A stretch of DNA of 56,663 nucleotides, taken from assembly GCF_010672455.1 (NCBI RefSeq), contig NZ_JAAHGO010000034.1, positions 1 to 56,663 of the forward strand. Reading direction: 5' to 3'. The notes below the pieces were generated by a model. The model was given only the letters and a program-made list of their open reading frames with translations, searched no databases and was not told where the DNA came from. Source of the stretch: Okeania sp. SIO2C9 (GTDB lineage: Bacteria; Cyanobacteriota; Cyanobacteriia; Cyanobacteriales; Microcoleaceae). Shown one piece after another: positions 55,521 through 56,663 of this stretch. Every line of letters begins with the position of its first letter. The stretch's first letter is position 1. Both the position numbers and the translations under genes were made by a program.

Positions 55521-56663
55521 TTAAATTAAGAGGTCTGTGGTTGGGTTGAATGCGTTGTCGTTCGAGCTTGAAACTCCAGTCAGGAAGACCATATTTTCAG
55601 CAAATCCTGGACCAGCTGACCCATCAGGATCAACCTGGATTAAGGTTCCATATGGACCGTACTCTGTGGATATCAAATAGCCTTGAGCAAGAGGGTCTCC
55701 TCCAGAGAAGTCAGTTCCATTCTGCAATAGGTCAGTGAATACCAGGCGATCGCTACCAGTCTGGAAGTCTTGGACATAATCTAATTGATCCCAAGTTGAG
55801 GTGTAGACAAAGTCGTCATTTCCACCACCTCCGGTAATCATATCCATGCCCTCAAAGCCAGTGATGATATCTCGATCAGGAGTTCCTGTAATCATGTCCA
55901 TACCACTGGTACCGTCGATTATGTTAGGTTCTGGGGCATCGTTGAAGAACCCTGCATCAATGGTTTGGTCAAATTCACCAGGCTCTAGATTGACCACATC
56001 AGATATTAAGCCGGGGCCAGCATCTGAATCAACAGTTGTATTGTCACCTTCTTGGAACGGACTGACCCCATCAAACCCTGTGGGCTGAGTGAACATGACT
56101 TTGTAGTCACCTGGTGTCAGACCTGTGAATTCGTAGTAACCTTGCTCAATCTCAAGAGTGTTGGGATCATCACCAGTGATAGCAGTTGCAACGAGATCAT
56201 CAATTTCACCATCGTTGTCGTTGTCAGCTAACAGTTTCACTTCTACACCGTCGATGCCCTGCTCCCCTGAATCTTGGATACCGTTGGCGTTGGTGTCCTC
56301 GAACACGAAGTCTCCTAAACCAGATGCTGGCACTACACCGATATGGTTACTGGGGTCATTGTCGGTGACATCTGGTAGGTCGTTACCATCGATGTCTGTG
56401 AGTGGATTACCATTTTCATCTACTGGGTTGCCTGTCACACTACCGATGTTGGTATATTGACCTTCGGTAACTGTGGTGCTGCCTGTGTAAGTCCAGGTTT
56501 CGTCTGTGTCTAATAAGTTATTGTTGTTAGTGTCTCCACCTTGGAATGTGACTTCTACACCTTGGTCGTCGGTGACTGTGACATTACCTAATGCTGTGTC
56601 TCCGGTGTTGGTGACTACATATTCAAAGTTGGCTGTGTCGCCTACTGCTATCTGTGGTCCTGT
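55521..56663 (-). CDS. C-terminal part of large SdrD-B / DUF11-like / RTX-like surface protein (partial)
   Basis: The frame stays open to the right edge, so only the last 380 residues are seen. In order they are a conserved-repeat domain of DUF11/DUF7507 type (NFEYVVTNTGDTALGNVTVT, LLDTDETWTYTGSTTV); an SdrD B-like domain with calcium-type Asp loops (LGDFVFEDTNANGIQDSGEQ, GIDGVEVKLLADNDNDGEID, YYEFTGLTPGDYKV); and degenerate hemolysin-type nonapeptides (GTPDRDIITG, MITGGGGNDDF). A final DYVQDFQTGSDRLVF segment follows, as in type-I-secreted RTX proteins. It is probably secreted or cell-surface attached. Adjacent to, and on the same strand as, the PEP-CTERM gene. Confidence 0.88.
   Translation of the reverse strand, partial: TGPQIAVGDTANFEYVVTNTGDTALGNVTVTDDQGVEVTFQGGDTNNNNLLDTDETWTYTGSTTVTEGQYTNIGSVTGNPVDENGNPLTDIDGNDLPDVTDNDPSNHIGVVPASGLGDFVFEDTNANGIQDSGEQGIDGVEVKLLADNDNDGEIDDLVATAITGDDPNTLEIEQGYYEFTGLTPGDYKVMFTQPTGFDGVSPFQEGDNTTVDSDAGPGLISDVVNLEPGEFDQTIDAGFFNDAPEPNIIDGTSGMDMITGTPDRDIITGFEGMDMITGGGGNDDFVYTSTWDQLDYVQDFQTGSDRLVFTDLLQNGTDFSGGDPLAQGYLISTEYGPYGTLIQVDPDGSAGPGFAENMVFLTGVSSSNDNAFNPTTDLLI

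Noticed and set aside
55521-56438. GTG at 56438 as the start of the surface-protein gene
   Set aside because: The frame continues without a stop to the window edge and encodes homologous repeat-domain sequence, so the gene is partial, not 305 residues.

Overview
The window is chromosomal DNA from a filamentous-type cyanobacterium. The evidence is at least 18 exact copies of the cyanobacterial octamer GCGATCGC (HIP1), heptanucleotide tandem arrays (STRR type) in many spacers, PEP-CTERM proteins, GUN4-domain proteins, PatA-type response regulators, a CHAT/TPR protein, a DUF1822 protein, and the guaB3 / Yfr1 / trxA / LOG gene order. It is AT-rich, with long spacers full of repeats, which resembles the Trichodesmium/Okeania/Moorea type of Oscillatoriales. 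That placement is inference.

Layout. 1-4310: a membrane protein, an MnmC-like methyltransferase, and a complete solo-tnpB (IS200/IS605-type) element with recognisable end hairpins. 4375-10742: glmU, then two MDR-type oxidoreductases that used to be adjacent. The second is now separated from its ribosome binding site by a 2365-bp element (7388-9752) with 85-bp inverted ends, an 8-bp target duplication, transposase remnants of two families and a PEP-CTERM gene as cargo. 10899-15426: a secreted GUN4 protein, a gamma-glutamylcyclotransferase-like protein, a decayed Uma2 / DUF433 stretch, and a PEP-CTERM protein of clearly higher GC. 15983-23814: cobalamin-dependent methionine synthase, then a hybrid histidine kinase overlapping transcriptionally with a REC-kinase partner. 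23815-27968: IS5 and kinase fragments, a PhzF-family protein, and a zinc-ribbon/kinase/GUN4 protein.

28684-39141 is a minus-strand accessory locus: two paralogous TPR proteins, DUF1822, a sigma-70-like protein, an S8 protease fragment, and a secreted TPR-CHAT protein in which both catalytic residues of the caspase-like fold are replaced. 39809-42561 holds two tandem PatA-N/REC regulators. 42998-44952 holds a 2H phosphoesterase-like protein and an EamA transporter.

46292-53665 is the conserved guaB3 - yfr1 - trxA - LOG block. It is split by a decayed tnpB (48436-49609) and a frameshifted tnpB element (51065-52510). The small RNA Yfr1 is recognised from its ACTCCTCACAC core between two stem-loops. 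53932-56663 holds a truncated gene remnant, a third PEP-CTERM protein, and the C-terminal part of a large SdrD-B/RTX-like surface protein that runs off the right edge.

The spacers carry several dispersed palindromic or MITE-like families: TAGACWTCTCC-ended, GTAGTT..AACTAC, the GTAGGGACGTT palindrome, a GTAGGGGTGATTCG palindrome, and a GTACTGATAACT unit. Heptamer arrays sit directly against the stop codons of genes. I saw no rRNA or tRNA gene and no CRISPR array.
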